Assembly: GCA_020723325.1 (NCBI GenBank)
Contig: DYJD01000004.1
Coordinates: forward strand, 1 to 64,000
Direction of reading: 5' to 3'
DNA length: 64,000 bases
Source: Desulfosudis oleivorans
GTDB lineage: Bacteria > Desulfobacterota > Desulfobacteria > Desulfobacterales > SURF-7
The notes beneath the pieces are model-generated. The model was given only the letters and a program-made list of their open reading frames with translations, did no database searches and was not told the DNA's origin. Made by a program: the position numbers and the translations under genes. Below, piece after piece: positions 53,179 through 62,017 of the stretch. The number at the start of each line of letters is the position of its first letter. Positions within the stretch are counted from its first letter, which is position 1.

Positions 53179-53224
53179 TGAATGAATACTCATTCAATTA
53201 ACTACGACGGCTTTATGAAGTCAA
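53179..53224 (-). promoter_or_regulatory. tetR promoter with overlapping FadR-like operator
   Basis: On the minus strand, TTGACT (53219-53224), 17 bases and TTAATT (53196-53201) make a promoter about 45 bases before the gene. TGAATGAATACTCATTCA-type palindrome at 53179-53196 fits the FadR box at every defined position and abuts the -10, indicating autoregulation. Confidence 0.7.
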
Positions 53225-53354
53225 GAAAAAATTTCCGCTAAGGCCCAGGAGGATAATATCGCGATTTAATTTCTTGTATTTGTTTGTTTATAATAATATT
53301 TGACAATTGATTTCAAACGGCAAACCCAGCGCGAACCAGCAAATGAGCGATCAT

Positions 53355-55043
53355 TCAATGTTGCGGACCATCTAGATGAACCCGGATCTGGTGCAGGGGC
53401 GGCCGCCAATGATGCCGTTTACAGATCTCCATACAAATTCCGGCCATCTTGCCCGGCAGGGTATCATAATTACAGGCGGCAAGTCCTTTGAAATCAGCCA
53501 GTATTTCAAGCTCCAAAGAACTCCGGCGGGCGCTTTTGAAAAGCACCTGGATGCTGCGCAAGGCCTCTTCATAACCCAGTTGGATCAACATGGGCGGCAT
53601 TTCCGTTTCAAAAACCCGCAAGATGTCGCCGCTGATCCTTGCAAAATTTTCATGCCCCAGGGGCAGATTGATCACCAGCCGAAACCCCCGGGAAAGATTC
53701 ATGGGACAAAAGGATAAATAATCACTGGTTTTAAAAAAGACCACGGCCCCGCCGTTTTTTTGCAGCATCACGGTTTCAGGGGTTTGGTTGACGACCCGGC
53801 CGTGGGTGCCGTCCTTTAATTTCACCCACTCGCCCAGGCGATTGGGGAACCAGGGTTCATCCTTGATTTTTGGTCGGGAACGGAAGGCGATCAAATCCTT
53901 GATGGGCAGCCGCAGCAAGCCGCCCTGCAAGGCATTGTTCTCCAGCAGGGAATAAAAATTCAATGAACGCACCTCATAGGGCACCCCATGGTAGTTGATC
54001 ACTTCGCCCTCCCGCACCGGGCCGATGTTGAGGATCATTCTGGCCTGAAGCCACAGATAAGGAACGGCCTGCTTGGAAGCCCAGGCCATCCCCATCAGAA
54101 AGAGCACGATGATGGACAGCAGCACCCAGTCATGGAAAAAATACAGCACTGCCAGCAAACCCCATACTGCCAAGAGACCGGAAAAGAGAAAATAGGTCAG
54201 ATCAAAAAGGCGGATGTAAACCGAACGTTCCTTGGTATGCAGCGGGCTGTATTTTCGAATGGGTTTGTAAAGAAAATAAAGCCCGCACCAGATCAGCAGA
54301 AAAACGAAAATCGATGAAATGAGATTGCGGCCCCGGCTCTTGAAGAACAAACGAAAAAAATCCCGCAATGATTCGGAAATGGGTTTTTGCTGACTCAAAA
54401 GCCGGTCCAACTCGCGGTCGGCGATATTCAAACGCGTGCGGATTTCATCGCGCCGTCCCTGCCAGTCCTGCAACTGTTCTTCAAGCTTGCTGCGCAAAGA
54501 TGAATTCTCGGTGTTCAGAATCAGCCGGTCGATATTTTTCAAGGCTTTTTCAGCCTGCAACAATTCAGCTTGATACAATTCAATTTTGGCGCGCAGGTCT
54601 TCAATTTGCCGGGGCCGTTCCGTGATTTGATTGATCTCCTGGATCAGGGGCCCAAGGAGCCGGACCATTTCCTTTTGCCATTCAAAACTCTTTTCTTTCT
54701 GCCCTTTACCGGCCTCGGTATCAGCCACGTCCGCCGCCAGTCTCTGAAAATTGGCCTCCAATGAGCGCTGCTTGGCGCCGAGATCCATGATCTGATTGCG
54801 CAATTCCTGCTCACGACCGATCCCGGCCTCGCTTTGCATGATTTTTTGGGTTGCTTCAATCTCCATGCTTACCTGAGCGATGGCCCGCCGGACCATCTCC
54901 AGATTTTGCAGCCGATATTGCAAATCCTTTTCGGGTGTCGCCTCCTTGGAAGTGTTTTCAGCAATTGCATTACAAACAACCAAGCATAAAATCACAATGG
55001 CGCCTATAAAGCGCATCCAGACTGAAGATCCCGTGATATTCAC
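53355..55043 (-). CDS. MscS-like mechanosensitive channel family protein with periplasmic coiled coil
   Basis: A 562-residue membrane protein. A signal peptide or first helix (FIGAIVILCLVVCNAIAE) is followed by a long coiled-coil periplasmic region (about 35-215), then three to four membrane helices (about 245-350) and a cytoplasmic part. After the helices the MscS-type beta domain is suggested by NIGPVREGEVINYHGVPYEV and VKLKDGTHGRVVNQTPETVML. The pore-lining Gly/Ala pattern of MscS is not clear, so ion-channel activity is uncertain. It is single-gene and separated from tetR by 195 bases. Confidence 0.7.
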   Translation of the reverse strand: MNITGSSVWMRFIGAIVILCLVVCNAIAENTSKEATPEKDLQYRLQNLEMVRRAIAQVSMEIEATQKIMQSEAGIGREQELRNQIMDLGAKQRSLEANFQRLAADVADTEAGKGQKEKSFEWQKEMVRLLGPLIQEINQITERPRQIEDLRAKIELYQAELLQAEKALKNIDRLILNTENSSLRSKLEEQLQDWQGRRDEIRTRLNIADRELDRLLSQQKPISESLRDFFRLFFKSRGRNLISSIFVFLLIWCGLYFLYKPIRKYSPLHTKERSVYIRLFDLTYFLFSGLLAVWGLLAVLYFFHDWVLLSIIVLFLMGMAWASKQAVPYLWLQARMILNIGPVREGEVINYHGVPYEVRSLNFYSLLENNALQGGLLRLPIKDLIAFRSRPKIKDEPWFPNRLGEWVKLKDGTHGRVVNQTPETVMLQKNGGAVVFFKTSDYLSFCPMNLSRGFRLVINLPLGHENFARISGDILRVFETEMPPMLIQLGYEEALRSIQVLFKSARRSSLELEILADFKGLAACNYDTLPGKMAGICMEICKRHHWRPPLHQIRVHLDGPQH

Positions 55044-55144
55044 TGTATCAGCTCCTGATTTGCCGGGTTGAGGAAAGGATGTTTTGATTTAATGCGGATT
55101 TCAAGGCAGGAAAGCAAGCAAAATAAGCTGAAACAAGGAAGCGC

Positions 55145-55333
55145 TCAAATAATGTCCGCCAAATTACGGCGCTCGACCTCATAGAGGTGTTCATAGCGAT
55201 TCTTTCTTCGGTCCATGCCGCTTCTTCTGTCATGCTTGCACCTTCGTTCAGGGACATAGGCATGAAAAATAATGGTTCGTCGCTCCATGTTGGAACGCCT
55301 GCCCCCATTATCCGAAACCGCTTTTTTACCCAT
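55145..55333 (-). CDS. Small Arg/Asp-rich protein with repeated xRR motifs
   Basis: A 62-residue protein with GGAAG as ribosome site. It contains repeated basic dipeptide motifs (GGRRSNMERR, PERRCKHDRRSGMDRRKNR, EVERRNL) in which ERR and DRR recur every few residues. No membrane helix or signal peptide is seen. I do not recognise a named family, although the RRSGxDRR phrase feels common in small proteins from related bacteria. It could be RNA- or nucleotide-binding; this is a guess from charge. Confidence 0.6.
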   Translation of the reverse strand: MGKKAVSDNGGRRSNMERRTIIFHAYVPERRCKHDRRSGMDRRKNRYEHLYEVERRNLADII

Positions 55334-55519
55334 GAAACATGCTTCCTTTTTTCAATAATATACTTATATTGCTCATATTTCTTTCATATTGTCAAGTTCT
55401 TTTCATTTCAATGCATACCCCTTTCCACAGGTATATTTTGTTTTTGCATGCATGCGCCTTCTTTGTTATAGGGAAAAAAACGGGTTGCTGGGTACGACTT
55501 TTATTCGGAAGGAAAAAAA

Positions 55520-55696
55520 ATGACCATCAGCAAAGAATTGCTTGATATTATTGCTTGCCCGAAATGCAAAGGCGACATTCATTTGAATGAAGCCGGCAAC
55601 GGGCTGATCTGCGAAACCTGCCGCTTGATTTATGAAATCCGGGATGGCATCCCGATCATGCTCATGGACGAGGCCAAACCGATTTCAACATCTTGA
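55520..55696 (+). CDS. Trm112-family small zinc-binding protein
   Basis: A 58-residue protein (MTISKELLDIIACPKCKGDI onward). It has two CxxC pairs, CPKC at about residue 13 and CETC at about 31, that bind zinc, and the family ending RDGIPIMLMDEA. Trm112-like proteins activate methyltransferases in eukaryotes and archaea; in bacteria the role is unclear. The ribosome site GGAAGG lies before the ATG at 55520. It is the first gene of the trm112-DUF4416-yicC-remA-gmk-rlmB run. Confidence 0.9.
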   Translation: MTISKELLDIIACPKCKGDIHLNEAGNGLICETCRLIYEIRDGIPIMLMDEAKPISTS

Positions 55697-55748
55697 TAAA
55701 TCGCTAACAAGATTTATAATATAAATTTTTCCAAACAGCCCATTCGCC

Positions 55749-56315
55749 ATGAGCCAACCGACCCTGCCCAGCCCTGCCAAACTCGTCATCAGCCTGCTGA
55801 CGGCAGATAAGGCTTTGTATGCCGTGGTCGGCCAAAGGCTTATTGATCAATTCGGGCCCCTGGATCTGGTAAGCGCATGGCTGCCTTTTCAGTATACCGA
55901 ATATTACACCCCGGAAATGGGCAGCCCGCTTTGGCGGCGCATGCTTGCATTTAAGAAGCTGATTCAGCAGGAAGAACTACCATCCATCAAATCCATCGCC
56001 AACCAATTGGAAGAACAATTGAGCACCCACGGAAAACGTACCGTCAACCTGGACCCGGGCTATCTTCTGCTGGAAAGGTTTGTCCTGGCCACCGGCAAAA
56101 ATTACACCCACCGGATTTATATCAGCCAAGGAATCTATGCTGACCTGACCCTGCTCTACCAAAAAAAAGCCTTTCAAAAATTGCCCTGGACCTACCCGGA
56201 TTACGCGGCGGAGGATATGCTCGCGTTCCTCACGGCGGTCCGTAAAAAATACCGCTTTGATCTGAACCAGGCCGCTGGCCGGGAATTTACGCAAAAGGAT
56301 CCGGAACAATCATGA
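55749..56315 (+). CDS. DUF4416 family protein
   Basis: A 188-residue protein of unknown function, recognised by PAKLVISLLTADKALY at the N-terminus, FQYTEYYTPEMGSPLWRRML and VNLDPGYLLLERFVLATGKNY. Typical members are found next to yicC and gmk in Desulfobacterota, as here. It is probably cytoplasmic; no membrane segment is seen. The stop overlaps yicC by four bases (ATGA), so it is translated with that gene. Confidence 0.85.
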   Translation: MSQPTLPSPAKLVISLLTADKALYAVVGQRLIDQFGPLDLVSAWLPFQYTEYYTPEMGSPLWRRMLAFKKLIQQEELPSIKSIANQLEEQLSTHGKRTVNLDPGYLLLERFVLATGKNYTHRIYISQGIYADLTLLYQKKAFQKLPWTYPDYAAEDMLAFLTAVRKKYRFDLNQAAGREFTQKDPEQS

Positions 56316-57193
56316 TTAACAGCATGACAGCTTATGCCAAAACTGAAAAAACCGCTGGTTGCATATGCATATCAACGGAAATTCGTTCCTATAACAGCAA
56401 AAATCTTGACCTGATATTGCGCCTCCCCCATGGCTATGAAACCTTGGAAGAGGCGGTGCGCGCCCTTGTTTCCGCCGCCATTACCCGGGGCCGGGTGGAA
56501 ATCCGTTTTCGAATTGAAGATGAGGCTGATGACCGCACCGCTTTTTCAGTGGATCAAACCCAGGCAAAAGCCTATTGGGAGGCCCTGCAGGATTTGAAAT
56601 CCGTCCTGGGTATTGATGGTGATGTCACCCTGGACCATCTGATCGCCTGCTCCGGTTTATTCAAACCCACGGAAGCGGAAAAAAACCTGGAGGCTGTCTG
56701 GCCGATCCTGAAAACAGGTCTGGCGGAAGCCCTGGTCAGCCTGACGGAAATGCGCAAAAAAGAAGGCGCCTATATTTACAAAGATTTTACCAGGCGACTG
56801 CTGGAGATCGAAAACAGTCTGGAAAATGTCGCCCAAAGCGCAACCGTGCTCTTGCCCCTTTATCAGGAAAAACTGCTGGAGCGCATCAAGGCCCTTACCC
56901 AGGGGGTCATTGAAATCGATCCGGTGCGTATTGCCCAGGAAGCTGCTTTTCTGGCAGATCGCAGCGATATTTCAGAAGAAATCGTTCGGGCCAGAAGTCA
57001 CATGATTCAATTCCGGCACCTGATGGATGCGGCTGAACCCGCCGGCCGGAAACTCAACTTCCTGCTCCAGGAATTAAACCGCGAATTCAATACCATGGGC
57101 TCTAAAAGCAGCAGTGCGGAAATCTCCCATGCCATTGTGGCGCTCAAGTCCGAACTTGAAAAAATTCGCGAACAGGTGCAAAACGTGGAATAA
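56312..57193 (+). CDS. yicC: YicC family endoribonuclease
   Basis: A 293-residue protein of the YicC family. The N-terminal YicC_N domain opens NSMTAYAKTEKT, includes EIRSYNSKNLDLILRLP, and the C-terminal domain (DUF1732) ends with LNFLLQELNREFNTMGSKSS, all family hallmarks. E. coli YicC is reported as an endoribonuclease acting on a small RNA and its targets; here the same activity is inferred. It overlaps DUF4416 and precedes remA by 15 bases. Confidence 0.92.
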   Translation: MINSMTAYAKTEKTAGCICISTEIRSYNSKNLDLILRLPHGYETLEEAVRALVSAAITRGRVEIRFRIEDEADDRTAFSVDQTQAKAYWEALQDLKSVLGIDGDVTLDHLIACSGLFKPTEAEKNLEAVWPILKTGLAEALVSLTEMRKKEGAYIYKDFTRRLLEIENSLENVAQSATVLLPLYQEKLLERIKALTQGVIEIDPVRIAQEAAFLADRSDISEEIVRARSHMIQFRHLMDAAEPAGRKLNFLLQELNREFNTMGSKSSSAEISHAIVALKSELEKIREQVQNVE

Positions 57194-57208
57194 CCAGAAA
57201 GTGATCCT

Positions 57209-57484
57209 ATGGAACAAAACCTATTGAACATCGGCTTTGGGAGCACGGTGGTGGCCGAACGGGTGATTGCCATTGTCTCGCCCAATTCCGCCCCCATGAA
57301 ACGCCTGAAAGATGAGGCCAAGGAAAAAAACTTCCTCATCGACGCCACCCATGGCCGGCGCACGCGCTCCATCATTATCATGGACAGCAACCATGTGGTT
57401 CTGTCCGCCATTCAGGCGGAAACCATGTCCCAACGCCTTGCCACCGCCAAGGAGCCGAAAGAAGAGCCCCATGAACGCCGCTGA
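57209..57484 (+). CDS. remA: RemA-like regulator (DUF370)
   Basis: A 91-residue protein. [23 protein letters not shown] and [23 protein letters not shown] are the DUF370 signatures. In Bacillus RemA activates extracellular matrix genes by binding DNA as a ring. In Desulfobacterota the gene stands next to gmk and its targets are unknown. The last 14 bases overlap gmk in another frame, giving the tail PKEEPHERR. Confidence 0.9.
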   Translation: MEQNLLNIGFGSTVVAERVIAIVSPNSAPMKRLKDEAKEKNFLIDATHGRRTRSIIIMDSNHVVLSAIQAETMSQRLATAKEPKEEPHERR

Positions 57485-58061
57485 CACCGTCGCTTGCCCA
57501 GGCCGCATCTTCATTGTTTCAGCACCCTCCGGGGCCGGCAAGACCACCCTCTGCCGGGAAGTGCGCCGGCGTCTGCCGGAACTGCGCTACTCCGTGTCCC
57601 ACACCACCCGGCCGGCCCGTGCGGGTGAAATCCACGGCCGGGATTATTTCTTTGTCACCGTTGCCGAATTTCAAGCCGGTATTGCCGCCGGAGAGTGGGC
57701 CGAGTGGGCCGAAGTCCACGGCAATTACTACGGCACCTCCGCCCTCTTTATCGACCGGGAACTGGCCGCCGGCCACGATCTGCTCCTGGATATCGACACC
57801 CAGGGCGCGGCTCAGATGCGCAAACGCTACCCCCACAGCATCACCATCTTTATCATGCCCCCCTCTGTTGAAGAGCTGGCCCGCCGGCTCACCGGGCGCG
57901 GAACCGACTCGGCGGAAGTCATTGCCAAACGCCTGCGCAACGCGGAACAAGAAATGGCCCAAAACGCTTTCTACGATCACATTGTGATCAACGATAAGAT
58001 TGAAACCGCTGTTCAGGAGCTGCTGAACATCATCGCGCCCAAATCCCATCCATCACCATGA
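57471..58061 (+). CDS. gmk: Guanylate kinase Gmk
   Basis: A 196-residue enzyme that phosphorylates GMP to GDP. The P-loop is [12 protein letters not shown]. The GMP-binding region has [22 protein letters not shown], with the lid region and [14 protein letters not shown] following. The start at 57471 lies within remA (14-base overlap); a longer upstream frame in remA is rejected because the family begins just before the P-loop. It supplies GDP for GTP and nucleotide second messengers, including c-di-GMP. Confidence 0.96.
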   Translation: MNAADTVACPGRIFIVSAPSGAGKTTLCREVRRRLPELRYSVSHTTRPARAGEIHGRDYFFVTVAEFQAGIAAGEWAEWAEVHGNYYGTSALFIDRELAAGHDLLLDIDTQGAAQMRKRYPHSITIFIMPPSVEELARRLTGRGTDSAEVIAKRLRNAEQEMAQNAFYDHIVINDKIETAVQELLNIIAPKSHPSP

Positions 58062-58094
58062 ACCCTTTCGCGACTTCTTATCCGAGGTGTTGAT

Positions 58095-58847
58095 ATGGAA
58101 ATACTGTACGGCCTGCACCCGGTATTGGAAGCCTTAAGGGCCGGTAAAAGAAATATCCGGGAAATCTATCTTGCCGGTAAAAATCCGGAGCAGCGCTTTC
58201 AAGCCGTGCTGGATCTGGCGGCGGCAAGGGGCATCCCCTTTCGCTCCGCTGCCCCGGATTTCATTCAAAAAAAATCCGGCACGGACAAGCATCAAGGCCT
58301 TGCGGCCCTGGTTGAACCCTTACCGCTGAGCGATGAACTGACCATCATTGAACACTATCTTGCGAATCCAGGCCCAAGCTTCATTCTACTCATCGACAGT
58401 GTTCAGGATCCCCACAACCTGGGCGCCCTGATCCGTACCGCTGTCTGCCTGGGGGCTTCCGGCGTGATAATTCCCAAAGACCGGGCCGCCAACCCAAGCC
58501 CCACCGTATCCAAAGCCTCTGCCGGCGCCCTGGAACATGTGCGCCTGGCCCGTGCCACCAATCTCGCAGCCTGCATGGGCACCTTGCGCAAGCGCTCCAT
58601 CTGGCTCATCGGCGCCGACGCCCGGGCCGACAAAGCCCTGTTCCAATGCGATCTCACCGGCCCCCTGGCCCTGGTCATCGGCGGCGAGGAAAAAGGCCTG
58701 CGGCCCCTGGTCCAAAAGAACTGCGACCTCCTCGTGTCCATTCCCCAATCCGGCCCCATCAATTCCCTCAACGCCTCCGTGGCCGGGGCCGTGGTCATGT
58801 ACGAGGCAATCCGGCAGCGTTTTCAAAAATTGGTTGCGATTTTTTAA
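58095..58847 (+). CDS. rlmB: 23S rRNA (guanosine-2'-O)-methyltransferase RlmB (TrmH family)
   Basis: A 250-residue SPOUT methyltransferase. The N-terminal L30e-like RNA-binding domain opens ILYGLHPVLEALRAGKRNI. The catalytic SpoU domain has DSVQDPHNLGALIRTA, a motif 1 with the conserved Asn and Arg, then VIGGEEKGLRPLV (motif 2) and ISIPQSGPINSLNASVAGA-type motif 3 (here VSIPQSGPINSLN). It methylates G2251 in E. coli. It is the last gene of the gmk run; the next genes differ in composition. Confidence 0.93.
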   Translation: MEILYGLHPVLEALRAGKRNIREIYLAGKNPEQRFQAVLDLAAARGIPFRSAAPDFIQKKSGTDKHQGLAALVEPLPLSDELTIIEHYLANPGPSFILLIDSVQDPHNLGALIRTAVCLGASGVIIPKDRAANPSPTVSKASAGALEHVRLARATNLAACMGTLRKRSIWLIGADARADKALFQCDLTGPLALVIGGEEKGLRPLVQKNCDLLVSIPQSGPINSLNASVAGAVVMYEAIRQRFQKLVAIF

Positions 58848-58906
58848 CCGATGATATAGCTTTAATTAAAAATTTGTTATTATTACTTATGGATGGAACA
58901 CACACC

Positions 58907-60031
58907 ATGAATATGGCAGCCGCACCGGAACTCGACTATATCTCAGTGCGAGGCTTTAAAAGCATTGCCGCGGTGGAAAAACTACCCCTTGGCCCCATCA
59001 ACCTGATTATAGGTCCGAATGGATCTGGCAAGTCTAATTTCATAGAGGTTTTTTCCTTCTTGCATGAAGTCCGGGAAGGCCGCCTAACCGATTATGTTCG
59101 GAGGTCAGGTGGCGCCGAACAACTGCTGCATTTTGGTTCAAAAACGACAAGCCAAATTCGAATAAAGATTTCTTTTCGCGAAGAAGTAAACCAATACGAG
59201 CTGATACTGAAACCGACCACAGATGACAGCTTCTATCCTGAGAATGAATGGGTTTATTTTTGGGATAAACAATATTCCAAACCAATCAACCAATCATTGA
59301 CTGCAAGTGGAAATGGTAAGGAAGCCGGGATCAGCAATCAAAAAGCAAAACGAATAGCGGGTTGGGTTCGACTCCACATAGGTAGTTGGCGCCTTTACCA
59401 TGTCCATGACACCAGCGCCTCATCACCATTGAGAAAAACCGCCAAGCTCAATGACAACAGTTTTTTACGGGCTGATGGATCAAATCTGGCTGCGTTTCTA
59501 TATTTACTGCTCAAGAAACATCAGAATGAATACAGTTTGATTCGCCGCACGATCCAGCAAGTGGCCCCGTTTTTCGATGACTTTCAACTGAATCCCGATC
59601 CGTTGAACGAAGAAACAATCCGTCTATCCTGGAAGCATAAAAATTCAGATCAATATTTCGGCGTTTCCAGCCTATCGGACGGAACCCTGCGTTTTATTGC
59701 CCTGACAACATTATTCCTTCAACCCAAGGACTTTCGCCCATCCGTTATCCTGGTGGACGAACCGGAATTGGGCCTTCATCCCCATGCGATAACGCTTCTG
59801 GCATCAGTCATCAAGCAAGTTTCCCAACAGACCCAGGTGATTTTATCAACCCAATCATCGCTTTTATTAGATCATTTTGAGCCTAAAGATGTGCTTGTGG
59901 CCGAACGATTTAACGGCAAGACCAAATTTTCACGTCTTGATTCGGCTCGTTTGGCAACCTGGCTTGAAGAGTACAGCCTCGGCCAGCTCTGGGAAAAAAA
60001 TGAATTGGGCGGGCGCCCGACAAGGGAGTAA
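58907..60031 (+). CDS. AAA family ATPase (SMC/OLD-like), first gene of a putative defence pair
   Basis: A 374-residue ABC/SMC-type ATPase of the AAA_21 kind. ATG 58907 is taken with GGATGG upstream; ATG 58889 is possible. The Walker A motif is IIGPNGSGKSN (about 35-45). A signature-like helix reads SSLSDGTLRFIAL. Walker B is VILVDEPELGLHP. A His/Gln switch (LSTQS) follows. Between them lies a helical insert. There is no nuclease domain, so the partner four bases downstream (DUF4276) would supply it. The gene is more AT-rich than rlmB and stands alone among housekeeping genes, which suggests acquisition by transfer. Confidence 0.85.
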   Translation: MNMAAAPELDYISVRGFKSIAAVEKLPLGPINLIIGPNGSGKSNFIEVFSFLHEVREGRLTDYVRRSGGAEQLLHFGSKTTSQIRIKISFREEVNQYELILKPTTDDSFYPENEWVYFWDKQYSKPINQSLTASGNGKEAGISNQKAKRIAGWVRLHIGSWRLYHVHDTSASSPLRKTAKLNDNSFLRADGSNLAAFLYLLLKKHQNEYSLIRRTIQQVAPFFDDFQLNPDPLNEETIRLSWKHKNSDQYFGVSSLSDGTLRFIALTTLFLQPKDFRPSVILVDEPELGLHPHAITLLASVIKQVSQQTQVILSTQSSLLLDHFEPKDVLVAERFNGKTKFSRLDSARLATWLEEYSLGQLWEKNELGGRPTRE

Positions 60032-60035
60032 CACT

Positions 60036-60746
60036 TTGGATAGACTGCTGATCCTTGTGGAAGGGCAAACCGAGGAAACGTTTGTAAACGAAATCCTTGG
60101 CCCCCATCTTTACAATCAGGGATATACGCAGGTGGGTGCGCGCCTCATGGGAAACGCCCGCCAGCGTGATCGGCGCGGTGGCATTCGGGCCTGGTTCAGC
60201 GTGCGGGGTGATATTATTCGCCATTTAAAAGAAGACATCGGATGTCTGGTTACCACCATGATCGATTACTATGGTCTGCCACAAACCGGCGCAAAGGCTT
60301 GGCCCGGCCGCGGAGAAGCGGCAGTTTTGCCGTTCGCTCAAAAGGCTGCCACTGTCGAAAATGCGCTAACCAAGGATATTCACCGGGAAATGGGTTCGGC
60401 GCTTCACCCTGGTCGCTTCCTGCCCTTTGTGATGATGCACGAATTCGAGGGCTTACTTTTCAGTGATTGCGATGGATTCAGCCGGGGCATAGGCCGGCCG
60501 GATCTGGCAGAGGCCTTTCGAAAGATCCGGGAGCAATTTTCCTCACCGGAAGAAATTAACGACTCTCCAGTCACGGCTCCATCCAAACGCGTGATACAAT
60601 TGGTGCAAGCCTACCAGAAACCGCTGCTGGGAACTCTAGCGATTCTTGAAATAGGCTTGGACGCCATACGCCGTGAGTGTCCGCATTTTCGTTCCTGGCT
60701 ATCCAAATTGGAAGAATGGCCGAAAAAAAAGAAAATAAAGACTTAA
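60036..60746 (+). CDS. DUF4276 family protein (TOPRIM-like partner of the ATPase)
   Basis: A 236-residue protein. No ATG lies near, so TTG 60036 is taken, with GGGAG seven bases upstream; this begins just before the conserved first strand LLILVEGQTEETFV. Further DUF4276 marks are CLVTTMIDYYGLP and FVMMHEFEGLLFSD, which place acidic residues (Glu in VEGQTE, Asp in MIDYYG, Glu/Asp in HEFEGLLFSD) like a TOPRIM nuclease core. The C-terminus is Lys-rich. Its position four bases after the ATPase makes a two-gene module like the ATPase-TOPRIM pairs proposed in anti-phage or plasmid conflict. Activity has not been shown for this pair. Confidence 0.8.
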   Translation: MDRLLILVEGQTEETFVNEILGPHLYNQGYTQVGARLMGNARQRDRRGGIRAWFSVRGDIIRHLKEDIGCLVTTMIDYYGLPQTGAKAWPGRGEAAVLPFAQKAATVENALTKDIHREMGSALHPGRFLPFVMMHEFEGLLFSDCDGFSRGIGRPDLAEAFRKIREQFSSPEEINDSPVTAPSKRVIQLVQAYQKPLLGTLAILEIGLDAIRRECPHFRSWLSKLEEWPKKKKIKT

Positions 60747-60805
60747 TCCTTCAGGATGCATGCTTTGAGTCTCCAAACAAAACATCGAGCCGGGGCCTCT
60801 ACCAT

Positions 60806-62017
60806 TCAATTGGAGTTTGAGCTCAGGAAATCGCTAGCCAAGCGCCCGGCGGCCTCGCCGGTGGCCAGGCAGCAGCCGATCACCCGGGCTGAAGCCACGG
60901 CGTCATCGTCGGCACTTAAGCATTTGCCGGCCATGAAAAGGTTGTCGACATCCCTGGCCTGGAGGGCGCCTTTGGGAATGGAGTAACATGTGCCCGCCGG
61001 CGGATGGCGCAGGCTCTGGCGGCCTTCCTGATCCCATTTTTCAATGGGCCAACAGCCCTGACTCGCCGGGTCCAAGCAGGGGCCGGGCTGCAAAATGTCA
61101 GCGCCTTTCAGCATTTCTTTACCCACTATTCTGGCGCTGCTGCGATGTAAAAGCGGGAAGCGTTTGTTCTCGGTGCGGCAATGGGCGAATTCCGCCACAT
61201 GCTTTTGCAGAAATGCGAGCAAGGCCCGGGCCAATTCTTCGGCTTGTTCGGCCAGGCGCAAAGGGGATGTCTCCCGCCGGTCGGCACCCAGGCCCAGGTT
61301 CAGCTTCAGGACCACGGCATCCTGCACCAGGGTGGGCATGAACACCACTGCCCCGGCGGCTTTGGGTAATCGGCCCGCGGTCACGGCGCGCTGCAAGGCC
61401 AGTAAAATCTGAATACGCCTGGCCGCCGGGCCCAGTCCGCCGGTCACGTTCCGCACCGGGATCAGTACGGCCGGAGCCTGGGAAAAGTCATCGGCTTCCA
61501 GCAGTGCATGCCCGGCCAGACGGGCCGCTGCTGCATTGCCGCTGCAATCGATGACGGCGCCGACTTCCACGGCTTCAACCCGCCCGCGGAGTCTGATCCG
61601 CAGGCTTTCAATCCGGCTATGGGCCTGGTCAACGCCGATGAGCCCAGCCGCGAAAACTGCTTGCAGGCCTTGCTGGCGGCCCAGCAGATCCATGGCCAGC
61701 GCTTGAAAGGATTCCGGCCGGAATGGCAGGACATACAGCTTGCCCATGCGCAGGGGGCTGCCCACCCGGTCCATTTTCATCAGGTCCCACGCAAATTCGG
61801 CCGGGAAACCTGTATATATCAGGCGTGGAGCAGCCGGCCCGGTACTTGTATAAAGGCCGCACAGGGTGGTAATGGCGCCTTTCACCACCGTGCCGCCGGG
61901 GAATTTGCCCGCCTCGATCAAGAGAGTGCTTTGGCCTGAACGGGCTGAAGTCATGGCGGCCGCAATCCCGGCGGCGCCGGCCCCCACCACGACCACATCA
62001 TAGCGCTGTTTCAGCAT
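60806..62017 (-). CDS. FAD-dependent oxidoreductase
   Basis: A 403-residue flavoprotein of the FAD_oxidored (PF12831) type. The dinucleotide motif YDVVVVGAGAAGIAAAM is at the N-terminus and the second FAD contact DVDNLFMAGKCLSADDDAVASAR lies near the C-terminus, before GCCLATGEAAGRLA. A cysteine-containing loop (FPGGTVVKGAITTLCGLY) is placed where redox-active or substrate residues occur. The start overlaps the upstream radical SAM gene by seven bases, so they act together. The substrate is unknown. Confidence 0.85.
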   Translation of the reverse strand: MLKQRYDVVVVGAGAAGIAAAMTSARSGQSTLLIEAGKFPGGTVVKGAITTLCGLYTSTGPAAPRLIYTGFPAEFAWDLMKMDRVGSPLRMGKLYVLPFRPESFQALAMDLLGRQQGLQAVFAAGLIGVDQAHSRIESLRIRLRGRVEAVEVGAVIDCSGNAAAARLAGHALLEADDFSQAPAVLIPVRNVTGGLGPAARRIQILLALQRAVTAGRLPKAAGAVVFMPTLVQDAVVLKLNLGLGADRRETSPLRLAEQAEELARALLAFLQKHVAEFAHCRTENKRFPLLHRSSARIVGKEMLKGADILQPGPCLDPASQGCWPIEKWDQEGRQSLRHPPAGTCYSIPKGALQARDVDNLFMAGKCLSADDDAVASARVIGCCLATGEAAGRLASDFLSSNSN

